Origin: Sphingobacteriales bacterium 50-39
Lineage (GTDB): Bacteria > Bacteroidota > Bacteroidia > Chitinophagales > Chitinophagaceae
Reading direction: 5' to 3'
Length of the DNA stretch: 64,000 bases
NCBI GenBank assembly: GCA_001898505.1
Contig: MKTZ01000011.1
Span: 372,001 to 436,000 of the forward strand
This document shows, one piece after another, positions 49,768 through 60,520 of this stretch. Every line of letters begins with the position of its first letter. The stretch's first letter is position 1. The notes beneath the pieces are model-generated. The model saw only the letters and a list, made by a program, of their open reading frames with translations, was not told the origin of the DNA and searched no databases. The translations under genes were made by a program, and so were the position numbers.

Positions 49768-49980
49768 TACCCCTTTCATCCCGGCGAACTGAGTGTCGCC
49801 CGATTTCTCCCTGACCCACCGTCTAAAAGGCCATGAAAAACAGCGACTAAGTCTGGTATATTGTCTATTTTGCAGGACATTTGAGGCCCGGGCACAGATG
49901 ATAAGTCGTATTATTTGAAATTTATATAAAATGGGACAATCTGAAACTCATAAACTTAGAAGGGTTTCAGGGAGACAAAT

Positions 49981-52900
49981 ATGGCAGAAACAACCACATT
50001 ACGTTTAATGGCCGCAGCCAAGGAGTTCAACATTGGGAAAGACACCCTGGTGGAATTCCTGGTAGGCAAAGGGTTTAGCAGGGACGATCTGAAGCCGAAT
50101 GCTAAGCTGACGGACGAGATGTACCGTAGCTTGCAGCAGGAATTTCAGGGGGATAAGGTTGCCAAGATCAAGAGCGACCAGATTGATCTGCCCAAAGGGA
50201 GCCTGGAAGCCAAAAAGAAGAAAGAAGAGGAGAACGTCCTTTTTAAAGAGAAAAAGGACATCGTCAAAAAACCTGTCAAAGAAGAGGCACCTGCTGTACC
50301 GGAACCTGTTATAGCTCCACCACCCGTGGTGGAAGAGAAACAGGAAGAGCCGGCGCGTCAGAAACCTGCGGCTGGAGAGGCAGAGATCACCAAGATCGAA
50401 GCGCCGGAGCTGGAAGGGCCTAAAGTAGTGGACAAGATCGACCTTTCGAGCATAGATTCTTCCACGCGACCCAAAAAGGCAGGGAAAAAGTCCGAGACTG
50501 AACCTACCCAGGAGGTTAAAGAGCCGCTCGCACCCCCCCCTGTGGTAGAAAAGGAAGCTCCAAAGGAAAAGGAACCCAAAAAAGAAGAAAAGAAAGAGGA
50601 AGCTTCCCTTCCTCCTGTCACGGTGGAAAAGAGTGCTGCGGACCACGTGCAGGCGCCCGAGCCTGTTTCCGCGCCAGCAACTTCAAGTGAAGAGCCGGAA
50701 GTTCCTCCTGTCATTGAGAATATCAAGGCTGAAAAGCTGGAAGGCCCGAAGATATTGGGCAAGATCGAACTGCCCGTCAACAGCGACACGCGTCCTAAAC
50801 CTCCTTCCGAAGAAAAGAGGAAGAGAAAAAGGATACCTATCGAAAAGAAAGAAGGTGGCGGCGGAAGACCTCCTCAACAAGGAGGCAATCAGGGCGGCGG
50901 ACAGGGTCATGGAGGCGGACACGGCCACGGCGGTCATGGCGGACACGGAGGTGGCGGCGGTCATCAGCGTGCCCCCGGACAGGCGCGTATACCTATCCAG
51001 CGCAATCCCGGCGGCGGTCGCAACAATGCCGGTGGTGGTCAGGGCGGCGGCAATCGCAGGCCAGATCCACGTCATGCACCCCGTGAAGTAAAGGAGATAG
51101 ATAAGAAAGAGATACAGGAAAAGATACGCCAGACCCAGGCCAAGCTGGCAGGAGCCGGTGGCCGTGGGAAAAGCCTCAAAGCCAAATATCGCCGTGCCAA
51201 GCGCGAGGAAATGGCGGAACAGGCCGGTGGCGACGAGATGCTGGATAACAAGCTACAGGTGACGGAGTTTATCAGCGTCAGCGAGCTCGCCAATCTCATG
51301 GACGTCAGCTATGCCGATGTCATCAGCAAGTGTATGAGCCTGGGTATGATGGTGTCTATCAACCAGCGCCTCGAAGCAGATGTGATCGAACTGGTGGCTG
51401 GAGAGTTTGGCTATCAGGTAGAATTCATAGGAATAGATGACGCAGCGGAAATGGAGGAAGAGGAGGAAGAGGACGATCCCGAAGATCTGGTGCCCCGCTC
51501 GCCAGTGGTCACTATCATGGGCCACGTCGACCACGGTAAGACCTCTTTGCTCGACTATATACGCAGCGCCAACGTGGTGGCTGGCGAGGCCGGTGGTATC
51601 ACCCAGCACATCGGGGCGTACCAGGTGACGACAGCCGCGGGCAAGAAGATCACGTTCCTGGATACTCCTGGTCACGAAGCCTTCACTGCCATGCGTGCCC
51701 GTGGCGCCAAAGCAGCCGACGTGGCCGTTATCGTGGTGGCAGCCGACGACGCCGTCATGCCCCAGACAAAAGAAGCTATCTCTCATGCTCAGGCAGCCGG
51801 TCTGCCTATGGTATTTGCCATCAACAAGATCGATAAGGACGGAGCCAATCCGGAAAAGATCAAGGAACAGCTGGCTGGCATGAACCTTCTAGTAGAAGAC
51901 TGGGGTGGTAAATACCAATCCCAGGAGATATCTGCCAAGAAAGGGCTCAATGTAGACCTCTTGCTGGAAAAGATACTTTTAGAGGCTGAATTACTGGACC
52001 TGAAAGCCAATCCTAACCGTGAATCCTCCGGCAGCGTTATCGAAGCCTCTCTGGATAAGGGACGCGGATATGTCGCCACCGTACTGGTACAGACTGGTAC
52101 ACTGCATGTTGGTGATCTGGTCGTATCCGGACAATACTTCGGTCGCGTAAAAGCCATGTTCAACGAAAGGAACAAACGCGTAGAAGAAGCGCCTCCGTCT
52201 ACTCCCGTGTTGCTGCTGGGTTTAAATGGAGCACCGCAGGCCGGTGAAAAGTTCAAGGTATTCGAAGACGAGAGCGAGGCTAAGGAAGTAGCAAATAAGA
52301 GGGCGCAGATCCTTCGTGAACAAGGTATTCGTACAAAGAAACATATCACCCTGGATGAGATCGGACGCCGTCTGGCCCTGGGTAACTTTAAAGAGCTCAA
52401 CCTCATTATAAAAGGCGACGTGGATGGTTCCGTCGAAGCCTTGAGCGACTCGCTCCAGAAATTATCTACGGATGAGATCGCTGTACGTGTTGTACACAAG
52501 GCCGTAGGGGCCATCACCGAGAGCGATGTGCTCCTGGCGACCGCTTCTGACGCCGTCATCGTAGGTTTCAACGTCCGTCCTTCTTCTCAGGCATCCAAGC
52601 TGGCGGAGAACGAAGGGGTGGAGATCAAGACCTACTCCATCATTTACAACGCCATCGAAGAGGTCAAGAGCGCCATGGAAGGTATGCTCGAGCCGAAGAT
52701 ACAGGAGAAGATCGTGGCCAACGTGGAAGTCCGCAACGTCTTCAAGTTCGACAAGGCGACAGTGGCAGGTTGCTATGTCCTGGATGGGAAGATCTACCGG
52801 AACTCGAAGATCCGCCTGGTGCGCGATGGCATCGTGATCTATCCTGTCGGGGAAGGCGCAACGGCCGAACTGGCATCCCTAAAGCGTTTCAAGGACGACG

Positions 52901-53016
52901 TTAAGGAGGTGGCTTCCAGTATGGAATGTGGATTGACTATCAAGAATTACAACGATATACGCGTAGGCGACATTGTAGAAGCCTACGAGGAAGAAGAAGT
53001 TAAAAGAACGCTCTAA
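49981..53016 (+). CDS. infB: Translation initiation factor IF-2
   Basis: A 1011-residue GTPase that brings fMet-tRNA to the 30S subunit. It has an N-terminal IF2_N motif ([12 protein letters not shown]), a long Lys/Glu/Pro-rich then Gly/His/Asn-rich linker (about 85-385), a second IF2_N near 425, and the G domain with G-H-V-D-H-G-K-T (about 513-520), D-T-P-G-H-E and N-K-I-D. Domains II-IV follow. The long linker is normal for Bacteroidetes. The leader between nusA and infB is 213 nt. Confidence 0.96.
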   Translation: MAETTTLRLMAAAKEFNIGKDTLVEFLVGKGFSRDDLKPNAKLTDEMYRSLQQEFQGDKVAKIKSDQIDLPKGSLEAKKKKEEENVLFKEKKDIVKKPVKEEAPAVPEPVIAPPPVVEEKQEEPARQKPAAGEAEITKIEAPELEGPKVVDKIDLSSIDSSTRPKKAGKKSETEPTQEVKEPLAPPPVVEKEAPKEKEPKKEEKKEEASLPPVTVEKSAADHVQAPEPVSAPATSSEEPEVPPVIENIKAEKLEGPKILGKIELPVNSDTRPKPPSEEKRKRKRIPIEKKEGGGGRPPQQGGNQGGGQGHGGGHGHGGHGGHGGGGGHQRAPGQARIPIQRNPGGGRNNAGGGQGGGNRRPDPRHAPREVKEIDKKEIQEKIRQTQAKLAGAGGRGKSLKAKYRRAKREEMAEQAGGDEMLDNKLQVTEFISVSELANLMDVSYADVISKCMSLGMMVSINQRLEADVIELVAGEFGYQVEFIGIDDAAEMEEEEEEDDPEDLVPRSPVVTIMGHVDHGKTSLLDYIRSANVVAGEAGGITQHIGAYQVTTAAGKKITFLDTPGHEAFTAMRARGAKAADVAVIVVAADDAVMPQTKEAISHAQAAGLPMVFAINKIDKDGANPEKIKEQLAGMNLLVEDWGGKYQSQEISAKKGLNVDLLLEKILLEAELLDLKANPNRESSGSVIEASLDKGRGYVATVLVQTGTLHVGDLVVSGQYFGRVKAMFNERNKRVEEAPPSTPVLLLGLNGAPQAGEKFKVFEDESEAKEVANKRAQILREQGIRTKKHITLDEIGRRLALGNFKELNLIIKGDVDGSVEALSDSLQKLSTDEIAVRVVHKAVGAITESDVLLATASDAVIVGFNVRPSSQASKLAENEGVEIKTYSIIYNAIEEVKSAMEGMLEPKIQEKIVANVEVRNVFKFDKATVAGCYVLDGKIYRNSKIRLVRDGIVIYPVGEGATAELASLKRFKDDVKEVASSMECGLTIKNYNDIRVGDIVEAYEEEEVKRTL

Positions 53017-53022
53017 TATTTT

Positions 53023-53052
53023 GTTAAATACCCCCATATGGGGGTATTTAAC
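53023..53052. terminator. Perfect palindrome terminating the infB operon
   Basis: A 30-bp perfect palindrome (GTTAAATACCCCC then ATAT then the complement) starts seven bases after the infB stop. It would work in both directions. Confidence 0.85.
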
Positions 53053-53110
53053 ATTAATCTCCAACTAATTTTAGGGTTGCATGCTCGCCCTAATGCGCAA
53101 TGCGAATGTT

Positions 53111-54511
53111 ATGAATAAAAGTTCTATTCTCCTACCCATTATACTCATTCTATCTTCTACAGGCTTTGCCCAGCAGAAAGTGACAGCCGACAAGATCGTT
53201 GGCATCGTCGGGGATAAGATCATTCTGAAGTCAGAGCTGGCTATTGCCATCCAGGATATGCAACGTAATTCAGGAACCACCGAACTGAAAGGAGTGGATG
53301 AATGTTCCATATTAGATGGGATGCTTATACAAAAAGCACTGGTATTGCAGGCTGAAAAAGACTCTCTGCCTGTCAGTGACGAGGAGGTAGAGGCCGAAGT
53401 GGATCAGCGCATCCGTTATTTTATCAACCTCTATGGAGGGAAGGATGCATTCGAACAGATTGCTCAGCGCACAGTATATCAGGCCAAACAGGACTTTATA
53501 GGACCTATCCGCGAACAACGTCTCGCACAGGCCATGCGCCAAAAGATCGTGTCCGACGTCACCATCACTCCACAGGAAGTAAAAGAATATTTTGAAAAGA
53601 TCAAGAAGGGTAATCTCCGATTCTACGAATCAGAGATGAAGCTGAACCAGATCGTGCTGTATCCAAAACCCAGCAGGGACATTGAGAAGTTAACCATCGA
53701 CGAATTGAATGACTACAAACGCCAGGCCGAGAGTGGTCAGAAAAAATTCGAGTCGTTGGTGCAGATCTATTCACAGGACCCTGGCAGCAAGGACCACGGT
53801 GGTGAGATCCAGTTGAGTCGCGCCGATAGCAAGATGTGGGACCCTGTATTCTTCTCCACTGCTTTCCGCCTCAAGGAAGGACAGATATCCCCCGTCATCA
53901 AAAGCAAATTCGGCTATCACATTATTCAAATGGTTAGCCGTAATGGCGACGAGGCGCTTGTGAGGCATATCCTGAGAATACCTCCCGTCACCCAGCCCGA
54001 GATCGAAGGTGTTACCACGGTACTGGATTCTGTCCGTAACCTTCTCACCGCGGGGACCATGGGCTTTGGTGAAGCGCTCGCCCGCCTCAGTAATGAGACT
54101 CCCCAATGGATACCTGACGACAACCTCAAGAGCACCGCAGGCCAGATCATGGGTAAGGACGGAACTACTTTCCTGACCATCGCCGACATGGATAAAGACC
54201 TCGTTCTTTTGCTCAAGAACTCCAATCTCAAACCCGGCCAGTATTCCAAGCCCACCGTCTTCACTGACGAAAGAGGCAAGACGGGCGTACGGATCGTGTA
54301 TATGCTGTCCAAGTCGGAACCGCATATCGAGAATCTCAAAGATGACTATAACAGGGTCGCGCAGAGAGCGCTCGACGAAAAAAAATCCGGCGTGCTGGAA
54401 AAATGGTTTGCCGGTAAGATCCCCACTATGTATGTAATGATTGATGGCGAGTACAAGGGATGCAGTAATTTATCCAAATGGCAGGGAGTTGCTTCAACAG
54501 CAGGTAATTAA
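53111..54511 (+). CDS. SurA-like peptidyl-prolyl isomerase
   Basis: A 466-residue periplasmic chaperone. The signal peptide ends at G-F-A-Q-Q; the start at 53111 is preferred to 53081, which adds 10 odd residues. A SurA-type N-terminal helical domain is followed by one complete parvulin domain (D-P-G-S-K-D-H-G-G-E-I-Q and G-Q-I-S-P-V-I-K-S-K-F-G-Y-H-I-I) and a second, degenerate one. Role: folding of outer-membrane proteins. Confidence 0.88.
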   Translation: MNKSSILLPIILILSSTGFAQQKVTADKIVGIVGDKIILKSELAIAIQDMQRNSGTTELKGVDECSILDGMLIQKALVLQAEKDSLPVSDEEVEAEVDQRIRYFINLYGGKDAFEQIAQRTVYQAKQDFIGPIREQRLAQAMRQKIVSDVTITPQEVKEYFEKIKKGNLRFYESEMKLNQIVLYPKPSRDIEKLTIDELNDYKRQAESGQKKFESLVQIYSQDPGSKDHGGEIQLSRADSKMWDPVFFSTAFRLKEGQISPVIKSKFGYHIIQMVSRNGDEALVRHILRIPPVTQPEIEGVTTVLDSVRNLLTAGTMGFGEALARLSNETPQWIPDDNLKSTAGQIMGKDGTTFLTIADMDKDLVLLLKNSNLKPGQYSKPTVFTDERGKTGVRIVYMLSKSEPHIENLKDDYNRVAQRALDEKKSGVLEKWFAGKIPTMYVMIDGEYKGCSNLSKWQGVASTAGN

Positions 54512-54590
54512 CTTAGGTATTAACCCTTAGTGCTGGCGGAAATCCCGTCTTTACAAGCTTTCTATACATCCTTCTTTAGTAATTTGATCC

Positions 54591-57023
54591 GTGCCTACGA
54601 AAGGTCCATATGCCCCCGAAGACACGATGGAGCAGGGTCCAGGATCGTTGTCATCTGCCGGACAGATTGATATCCAGGCCGGTCTTGATAAATACGTCTC
54701 TGACATCATCGTAGCCACCGACTTGCAGGACAAGATCATCTATTGGAACAAGGCTGCTGAAAAATTTTATGGCATTCCTGTTGGACAGGCCGTTGGACAG
54801 CCCTTTCGGTCATTGATCCAGTATGAATTTTCCGAGACCACCGGGGAAGAAGTGGAAAGGTCCTTCCGGGAAAAGGGTTTTTGGGATGGAGAAACGATCA
54901 ATGTTTCAACTACAGGAAAAAAATCGTATCTTATTAGCTCTATTCGGTATATAAGGGATGAGCAGGAAAAGATCACCGGGATCATGGTGGTCAATAAGGA
55001 TATTACAGAAAACAAATTGGCGCAGCAGGAGCGCCAGCTGGCGGAAGCACAGTTACGTGCTTATTCAGAACAGATAACGAATATCCTCGACAGTATTACA
55101 GATGGTTTTTTTGTACTGGATAGGAACTTCAGGGTTGCTCTCTGGAATCATGAGGCAGAAAGGATCACTCGCCTCTCAGCAACGGAAATGGTTGGACAAG
55201 CCATCCGGGAAAAATTGCCCGAGCTGGTGGATATAGATACATATCGGTCCTTTCAAAAGGCCTTTTCAAAGAAAATGACAGTGACATTGGAACAATACAA
55301 TGATCGCTCCGATCGCTGGCTGGAAATGAGCGTATACCCCTCCGAACAGGGGTTGTTTGCTTATTTCAAGGATGTCACTATCCGTAAGAAACAGGAGGCC
55401 ATGCTGGCGCTGGAAAAAAAAGTGCTTGAGCAGAACTCCAATAAAAAGACGTCCTTAAAGGTCATACTCAATAACTTTCTCAAAGGCATTGAAAAGATAT
55501 TCCCCGGTATGTACTGTTCGGTATTGACCCTCGATGAAGATGGCATTAGCGTACGTCATCTTGCAGCGCCTGGGCTGCCAACTATTTACGCACATGCCAT
55601 CGATGGGCTGCCCATCGGCTCCGAAGCAGGCAGCTGCGGTACCGCCATGTACCGGAAAGAAAAAGTGATCGTTTCCGATATCGAGACAGACCCGCTCTGG
55701 GCGGGCGCTCGTGATCTTGCCTTGAAGTTCGGTCTTCGCGCCTGCTGGTCCTTCCCCGTCGTCAACGCGGGAGGAGAGGTAATGGCCGCCTTTGCCGTAT
55801 ACTATAATGCCGCCAAATCACCGACCCCTCTTGAGCTGGACATTGTAGAAAGGGCTGCCAGTCTTGTCACAACCATTATTGAAAACAAACGGGCGGAAAA
55901 GGAGCTCAGCATCAGCAACGAGCGATATATGCTGGCAACCAAGGCCACCAATGATGCTATCTGGGACAGGGACCTGCATACAGGACTTTATTTCTGGGGA
56001 GAAGGGTTTTATCATCTCTTTGGCTATAAGCCTGCGCCTAAGATACGCACCCGTAAATTCTGGGAAATGCATGTCCATCCCGACGATAGGGTCAGGGTGC
56101 TAAAGAACATCGATCGGTTCATGCGCCGGAAAGATAAGGGTCTTTGGCTGGAGGAGTATCGCTTTAAAAAAGCCGATGGCCGATACGCGCTGATATCCGA
56201 CAAAGGTTTCCTTGTTTTTGGGAAGGACGGCCGCCTGATGCGCATGGTTGGCTCCATGCAGGACATCACCGAGAAGAGGGAAATGGAGAAGAGACTCCTC
56301 AAGCGGGAGCTAAACAAACAAAAGATCATAGCTCAGGCTATGGTGGATGCCCAGGAAAAAGAAAGGGCGGAAATTGGAAAAGAGCTGCACGATAATATCA
56401 ACCAGATACTTTCCACTACTAAATTGTATCTTGAGCTGGCAAAGAACGATAATAAGGAAAGAATGAACCTTATTGCGCGAAGCGCAGAAAATATTCACGA
56501 GGCTATACACGAAATACGCAATATCTCCCGGTCACTCGTACCCGCCAGCATCGGCGATCTGGGGCTGCTGGACTCTATTTCGGATCTGGTCGAAAGTGTC
56601 CGCACCACGCGTGCTATACATGTAGAATTCTATCCAGTAGGTAAATTTGATGAAAAGATCAGCGATAAAGAGAAACTGATGCTCTTTCGCATCATCCAGG
56701 AGCAGGTCAACAACGTGTTGAAACATTCCGGTGCGAAGAACCTGATCATCGAACTGCTGCTGGAAGAGACAGAGAACAGAATTGAACTCAACATAACCGA
56801 CGACGGCAAAGGATTTGATCCTGAAAAAGTGAAAGGAAAGAAAGGGCTTGGCCTTTCCAATATCATGAGCAGGGCCGATCTTTTTGGAGGAAAGGTAATG
56901 ATCAAATCTTCTCCGGGCCGGGGTTGTCAATTGAGAGTCCTCGTACCTATACAAGATGCGCCTGCAGACACTCCACCGTGGTTGAGTCCGGCTGCTGATG
57001 GTAAGGCCCAACATAATCTTTAA
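54591..57023 (+). CDS. PAS/GAF hybrid sensor histidine kinase (soluble, NarX-like)
   Basis: An 810-residue kinase with a GTG start at 54591; the ATG at 54627 is an alternative. Domains in order: PAS (about 30-140), PAS (about 155-270), GAF (about 290-440), PAS (about 450-575), HisKA_3 with phospho-acceptor His600 in E-L-H-D-N, and HATPase_c with D-D-G-K-G-F-D. No membrane segments are visible, so it senses a cytoplasmic signal. It is followed after 11 nt by its response regulator gene. Confidence 0.9.
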   Translation: MPTKGPYAPEDTMEQGPGSLSSAGQIDIQAGLDKYVSDIIVATDLQDKIIYWNKAAEKFYGIPVGQAVGQPFRSLIQYEFSETTGEEVERSFREKGFWDGETINVSTTGKKSYLISSIRYIRDEQEKITGIMVVNKDITENKLAQQERQLAEAQLRAYSEQITNILDSITDGFFVLDRNFRVALWNHEAERITRLSATEMVGQAIREKLPELVDIDTYRSFQKAFSKKMTVTLEQYNDRSDRWLEMSVYPSEQGLFAYFKDVTIRKKQEAMLALEKKVLEQNSNKKTSLKVILNNFLKGIEKIFPGMYCSVLTLDEDGISVRHLAAPGLPTIYAHAIDGLPIGSEAGSCGTAMYRKEKVIVSDIETDPLWAGARDLALKFGLRACWSFPVVNAGGEVMAAFAVYYNAAKSPTPLELDIVERAASLVTTIIENKRAEKELSISNERYMLATKATNDAIWDRDLHTGLYFWGEGFYHLFGYKPAPKIRTRKFWEMHVHPDDRVRVLKNIDRFMRRKDKGLWLEEYRFKKADGRYALISDKGFLVFGKDGRLMRMVGSMQDITEKREMEKRLLKRELNKQKIIAQAMVDAQEKERAEIGKELHDNINQILSTTKLYLELAKNDNKERMNLIARSAENIHEAIHEIRNISRSLVPASIGDLGLLDSISDLVESVRTTRAIHVEFYPVGKFDEKISDKEKLMLFRIIQEQVNNVLKHSGAKNLIIELLLEETENRIELNITDDGKGFDPEKVKGKKGLGLSNIMSRADLFGGKVMIKSSPGRGCQLRVLVPIQDAPADTPPWLSPAADGKAQHNL

Positions 57024-57034
57024 AACAATCCTAT

Positions 57035-57676
57035 ATGAGTAAGATCAATATCTTAATTGCCGATGACCATAAACTGATAAGAGAGACCTGGAGTTATATC
57101 CTGAACAGTGATTCCCGGTTCCAGGTGATCGCAGAATGTGGAGATGCACAGGAGGCAGTGGAGCTGGCAAAGGCAAAACGTCCGCACATCGTGCTGATGG
57201 ATATAAATATGACCCCTTTCTCCGGCCTGGAAGCGACCCAGCGTATTCGTAAGATATCCCCCGGCTCCAAGGTAATTGGAGTATCTATGCATTCCCAACC
57301 CGCCTATGCCAAGAAAATGTTGCAAATGGGCGCTAGGGGATATGTCACCAAGAACTCCTCCAAGGAGGAAATGATAAAAGCTATTTTAGAGGTCAATCAT
57401 GGCAATAAATATATCTGCGACGAGATCAAGAACATTATTTCCGAACAGCTGCTGGATGAGAAGGAAGACTCTCCCAATATCAATGCCTTGACAGAAAGGG
57501 AGATGCAGATCATCAACTTTATCAAGGAAGGGCTCTCTTCCAAAGAAATAGCCACCAGCCTCAATATCTCCCTGAAAACAGTGGAAGTGCATAGGCATAA
57601 CATACTCAAAAAGCTGAAACTCAAGAACTCCGCATCTTTGGTCAATTTCATAAATACCAACGCTACCTATATTTAG
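57035..57676 (+). CDS. NarL-type response regulator 1
   Basis: A 213-residue regulator with a receiver domain (phospho-acceptor Asp56 in L-M-D-I-N-M, D10-D11 acidic pocket, conserved Lys in V-T-K-N) and a LuxR-type helix-turn-helix (L-T-E-R-E-M-Q-I-I ... S-L-K-T-V-E-V-H-R-H). Cognate to the kinase upstream by position. It shares most of its sequence with regulator 2 at 59790. Confidence 0.95.
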   Translation: MSKINILIADDHKLIRETWSYILNSDSRFQVIAECGDAQEAVELAKAKRPHIVLMDINMTPFSGLEATQRIRKISPGSKVIGVSMHSQPAYAKKMLQMGARGYVTKNSSKEEMIKAILEVNHGNKYICDEIKNIISEQLLDEKEDSPNINALTEREMQIINFIKEGLSSKEIATSLNISLKTVEVHRHNILKKLKLKNSASLVNFINTNATYI

Positions 57677-57734
57677 CATCCGGGAGCGACCAGCCAGGGT
57701 TCTTCCATCCCCCGGCGGGCCCGGAAAGGTTTCT

Positions 57735-57768
57735 TTTGTTTTTCTTAAGAGAATAATCGGTAACTTTG
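57735..57768 (+). promoter_or_regulatory. Promoter of the PurF-like gene
   Basis: TTTG at 57735-57738, 22 nt, then TAACTTTG at 57761-57768. The start would lie about 10 nt before the ATG at 57785, so the leader is very short. Confidence 0.55.
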
Positions 57769-57784
57769 CCACTCATTTTCTTGC

Positions 57785-59632
57785 ATGAGCGATGCTATAA
57801 AACATGAATGTGGGCTGGCATTCATACGATTACGTAAGCCGTTCTCCTACTATCTACAGAAATACGGCACAGTCCTGTACGGCCTGAACAAGCTGTACCT
57901 CCTGATGGAAAAACAGCACAACAGGGGCCAGGACGGGGCAGGTGTAGCCGCGGTCAAGCTGAATACCGAACCAGGATACCCATTCCTCCATCGCATACGC
58001 AGCAGCAACACGCAACCTATCGCAGACATCTTTTCCAAAATAATGGGGGAAGTAAAGGAGTTGGAGCTATACCAGCCTGATATCAAGAAACACCCCGGCC
58101 TTATGAAAGGCCATATCTCTTTTTTAGGGGAATTACTTTTGGGACACCTCCGCTATGGCACCCAGGGCAAGAACAGCACTGAATTCTGCCACCCTTTTAT
58201 CAAACGAAATACGATCCCTGCCAGAAATCTCGCCCTTGCCGGTAATTTCAACCTGGTTAATACCGACGAGCTTTTTGCCCTCATAGACATAGATCCGGGT
58301 GATTTTCAAAAGCAGAGCGACCTGGCGGCTATGATGGAGGTGATCCATCATTTCCTGGTCAGGGCAGATGAAGCATCCACAGAAAATCTGGATGTGGCCG
58401 GACTCCTTCGCAAAGCGGTTGCTCTCTTCGATGGAGGGTTCACCGTTGGAGGGCTCATTGGAAATGGGGATAGCTTTGTTTTCAGGGATGCCAACGGAAT
58501 ACGCCCAGCTTATTACTACATGGATGATGAGGTCATAGTAGCCGCCAGCGAAAGGTCCGCCATTCGCACGGTGTTCAACGTGGGAGAGAACGAGGTGATG
58601 GAATTGATGCCTGGTAAAGGATTGATTGTCAAAGCATCAGGAGATGCTTACGTGGAGACGATCCTCGAACCCAAAGAACGCAGGGCCTGCAGCTTCGAAC
58701 GTATTTATTTTTCGCGGGGCAGTGATGAAAAGATCTATCGCGAGAGGATCGCGCTGGGATATAACCTCAGCGAACAGATCCTGAATGCCATCAATCACGA
58801 TCTGAAAAATACTATTTTCTCTTTTATACCCAATACGGCCGAGGTAGCCTTCTATGGCCTCTGGAAAGGCCTGGACGACTACCTGGAAAAGGTCAAAGTC
58901 CAACGTATCCTATCCTGGGGAAAGGATATTACAGAAGACAAGCTCGTGGAAATGCTGAGCCGTAAGATACGTGTGGAAAAGGTGGCGATAAAGGACGTGA
59001 AAATGCGCACTTTTATCACAGAAGATGCCAATCGTAATGAGATGGTGCAGCACGTGTATGACGTCACCTACGGCACGGTCAGAAAAGGACAGGATACCCT
59101 TGTGGTGATCGATGACTCGATTGTCCGTGGTACAACGTTAAAAGAGAGCATTGTACGCATGCTCACCCGCCTGGAACCCAAAAAGATCATCATCGTATCC
59201 TCCGCCCCTCAGATACGCTATCCGGATTGTTATGGCATCGATATGAGCAAGCTGGGTGATTTCATAGCTTTCCGTGCAGCCGTGGAGCTAATGAAGGACC
59301 GCGGAAAGGAAAATTGCCTGCAGGAGCTGTATGACAAATGCAAAGAGCTGCATCGTACAGGTCAATTGCATACAGAAAATATTGTACAGCAAGTATATAA
59401 ACCCTTCACAACAGAGGAAATATCGAACAAGATAGCACAGTTGATCACCCCTGCTGAAGTGGAGACCCCCATTCAGGTCATCTATCAGACCATCGAATCC
59501 CTGCACAAGGCCTGCCCGACCAATACGGGCGATTGGTATTTCACCGGTAACTACCCCACACCCGGAGGTAACAAGGTTGTCAACAAGGCCTTTATGAATT
59601 ATATGGAAGGAAAGAACGTAAGAGGTTATTAA
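57785..59632 (+). CDS. Amidophosphoribosyltransferase-like protein (PurF family)
   Basis: A 615-residue Ntn-type glutamine amidotransferase with a phosphoribosyltransferase domain, catalysing or related to the first step of purine synthesis. The N-terminal nucleophile Cys is in H-E-C-G-L-A-F after an eight-residue leader. H-N-R-G-Q-D and the PRPP-site motif V-V-I-D-D-S-I-V-R-G-T-T are intact. It is about 100 residues longer than canonical PurF. Bacteroidetes often carry such a second PurF-like protein, so whether this is the biosynthetic enzyme is uncertain. Confidence 0.85.
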   Translation: MSDAIKHECGLAFIRLRKPFSYYLQKYGTVLYGLNKLYLLMEKQHNRGQDGAGVAAVKLNTEPGYPFLHRIRSSNTQPIADIFSKIMGEVKELELYQPDIKKHPGLMKGHISFLGELLLGHLRYGTQGKNSTEFCHPFIKRNTIPARNLALAGNFNLVNTDELFALIDIDPGDFQKQSDLAAMMEVIHHFLVRADEASTENLDVAGLLRKAVALFDGGFTVGGLIGNGDSFVFRDANGIRPAYYYMDDEVIVAASERSAIRTVFNVGENEVMELMPGKGLIVKASGDAYVETILEPKERRACSFERIYFSRGSDEKIYRERIALGYNLSEQILNAINHDLKNTIFSFIPNTAEVAFYGLWKGLDDYLEKVKVQRILSWGKDITEDKLVEMLSRKIRVEKVAIKDVKMRTFITEDANRNEMVQHVYDVTYGTVRKGQDTLVVIDDSIVRGTTLKESIVRMLTRLEPKKIIIVSSAPQIRYPDCYGIDMSKLGDFIAFRAAVELMKDRGKENCLQELYDKCKELHRTGQLHTENIVQQVYKPFTTEEISNKIAQLITPAEVETPIQVIYQTIESLHKACPTNTGDWYFTGNYPTPGGNKVVNKAFMNYMEGKNVRGY

Positions 59633-59789
59633 TCCTTGTTTTTTGGCAAATTCCTATAAAATACTTATAATTACATACTAGTTTATTAGTAGCACTACAC
59701 CCCCGCTTTAAAACAACCCCGCTAGGTTAATGCGCTCGCACGATTAGTAATGTTTGGTATTTTTCTCCTTATAGAAAACCACAAGCGTT

Positions 59790-60431
59790 ATGAAGAAAGT
59801 TTCTATTATGATCGTAGACGATCATACCTTGATCAGGGAAACCTGGAGCTTTTTATTGGGCAAGAACGAGAATTTCGAAGTTGTCGCGGAATGCGGGGAT
59901 GGCGAACGCGCTATCGAGCTTGCCAGGGATAAAAGGCCTGACATTGTATTGCTGGATATCAACATGGCTCCTATGAGCGGTTTTGATGTCTTGAAAATGA
60001 TTCGAAAATATTCCCCTGGCTCAAAGATCATCGGTGTGTCCATGCACTCTCAGCCTGCCTATGCTAAGAAAATGCTCCGTCTTGGCGCAAAGGGATATGT
60101 GACCAAGAATTCTCCCCGCCAGGAAATGCTGGAAGCCATTGCCGAGGTCAGCAACAACCAGATCTATATCTGCCAGGAAGTAAAGAATATCCTGTCGGAA
60201 CAGATGCTCAACGGCGACCAGATGAATCCTGACATCAACAATCTTTCCGACCGGGAAATGCAGATCGTCAGAGCATTAAAGGAGGGATTGTCTTCCAAGG
60301 AGATTGCCAGCAGTCTCAATATCTCCCTCAAAACAGTGGAGGTTCACCGGCATAATATCCTCAAGAAGCTGAAATTGAAGAATACTGTCTCGCTTATCAA
60401 TTTTATCAACTCACAAGCGTTTGATATTTAA
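59790..60431 (+). CDS. NarL-type response regulator 2
   Basis: A 213-residue paralog of regulator 1 of identical length. It keeps Asp56 in L-L-D-I-N-M, the I-I-G-V-S-M-H-S-Q-P-A-Y-A-K-K-M-L stretch and the near-identical output helix-turn-helix. The histidine kinase gene is the only nearby kinase. It is separated from regulator 1 by the PurF-like gene. Confidence 0.94.
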   Translation: MKKVSIMIVDDHTLIRETWSFLLGKNENFEVVAECGDGERAIELARDKRPDIVLLDINMAPMSGFDVLKMIRKYSPGSKIIGVSMHSQPAYAKKMLRLGAKGYVTKNSPRQEMLEAIAEVSNNQIYICQEVKNILSEQMLNGDQMNPDINNLSDREMQIVRALKEGLSSKEIASSLNISLKTVEVHRHNILKKLKLKNTVSLINFINSQAFDI

Positions 60432-60520
60432 CTATTTATAAATGCGTGTTGTCTGAGGAAGTATGAATTTCCGGGTAAATTGAGTAGATTTATATTGCCA
60501 TACCCGGCATGAGTTCCGTC

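Noticed and set aside
50865-51075. Gly/His-rich low-complexity stretch in infB as something unusual
   Set aside because: Such linkers are normal in Bacteroidetes IF-2.
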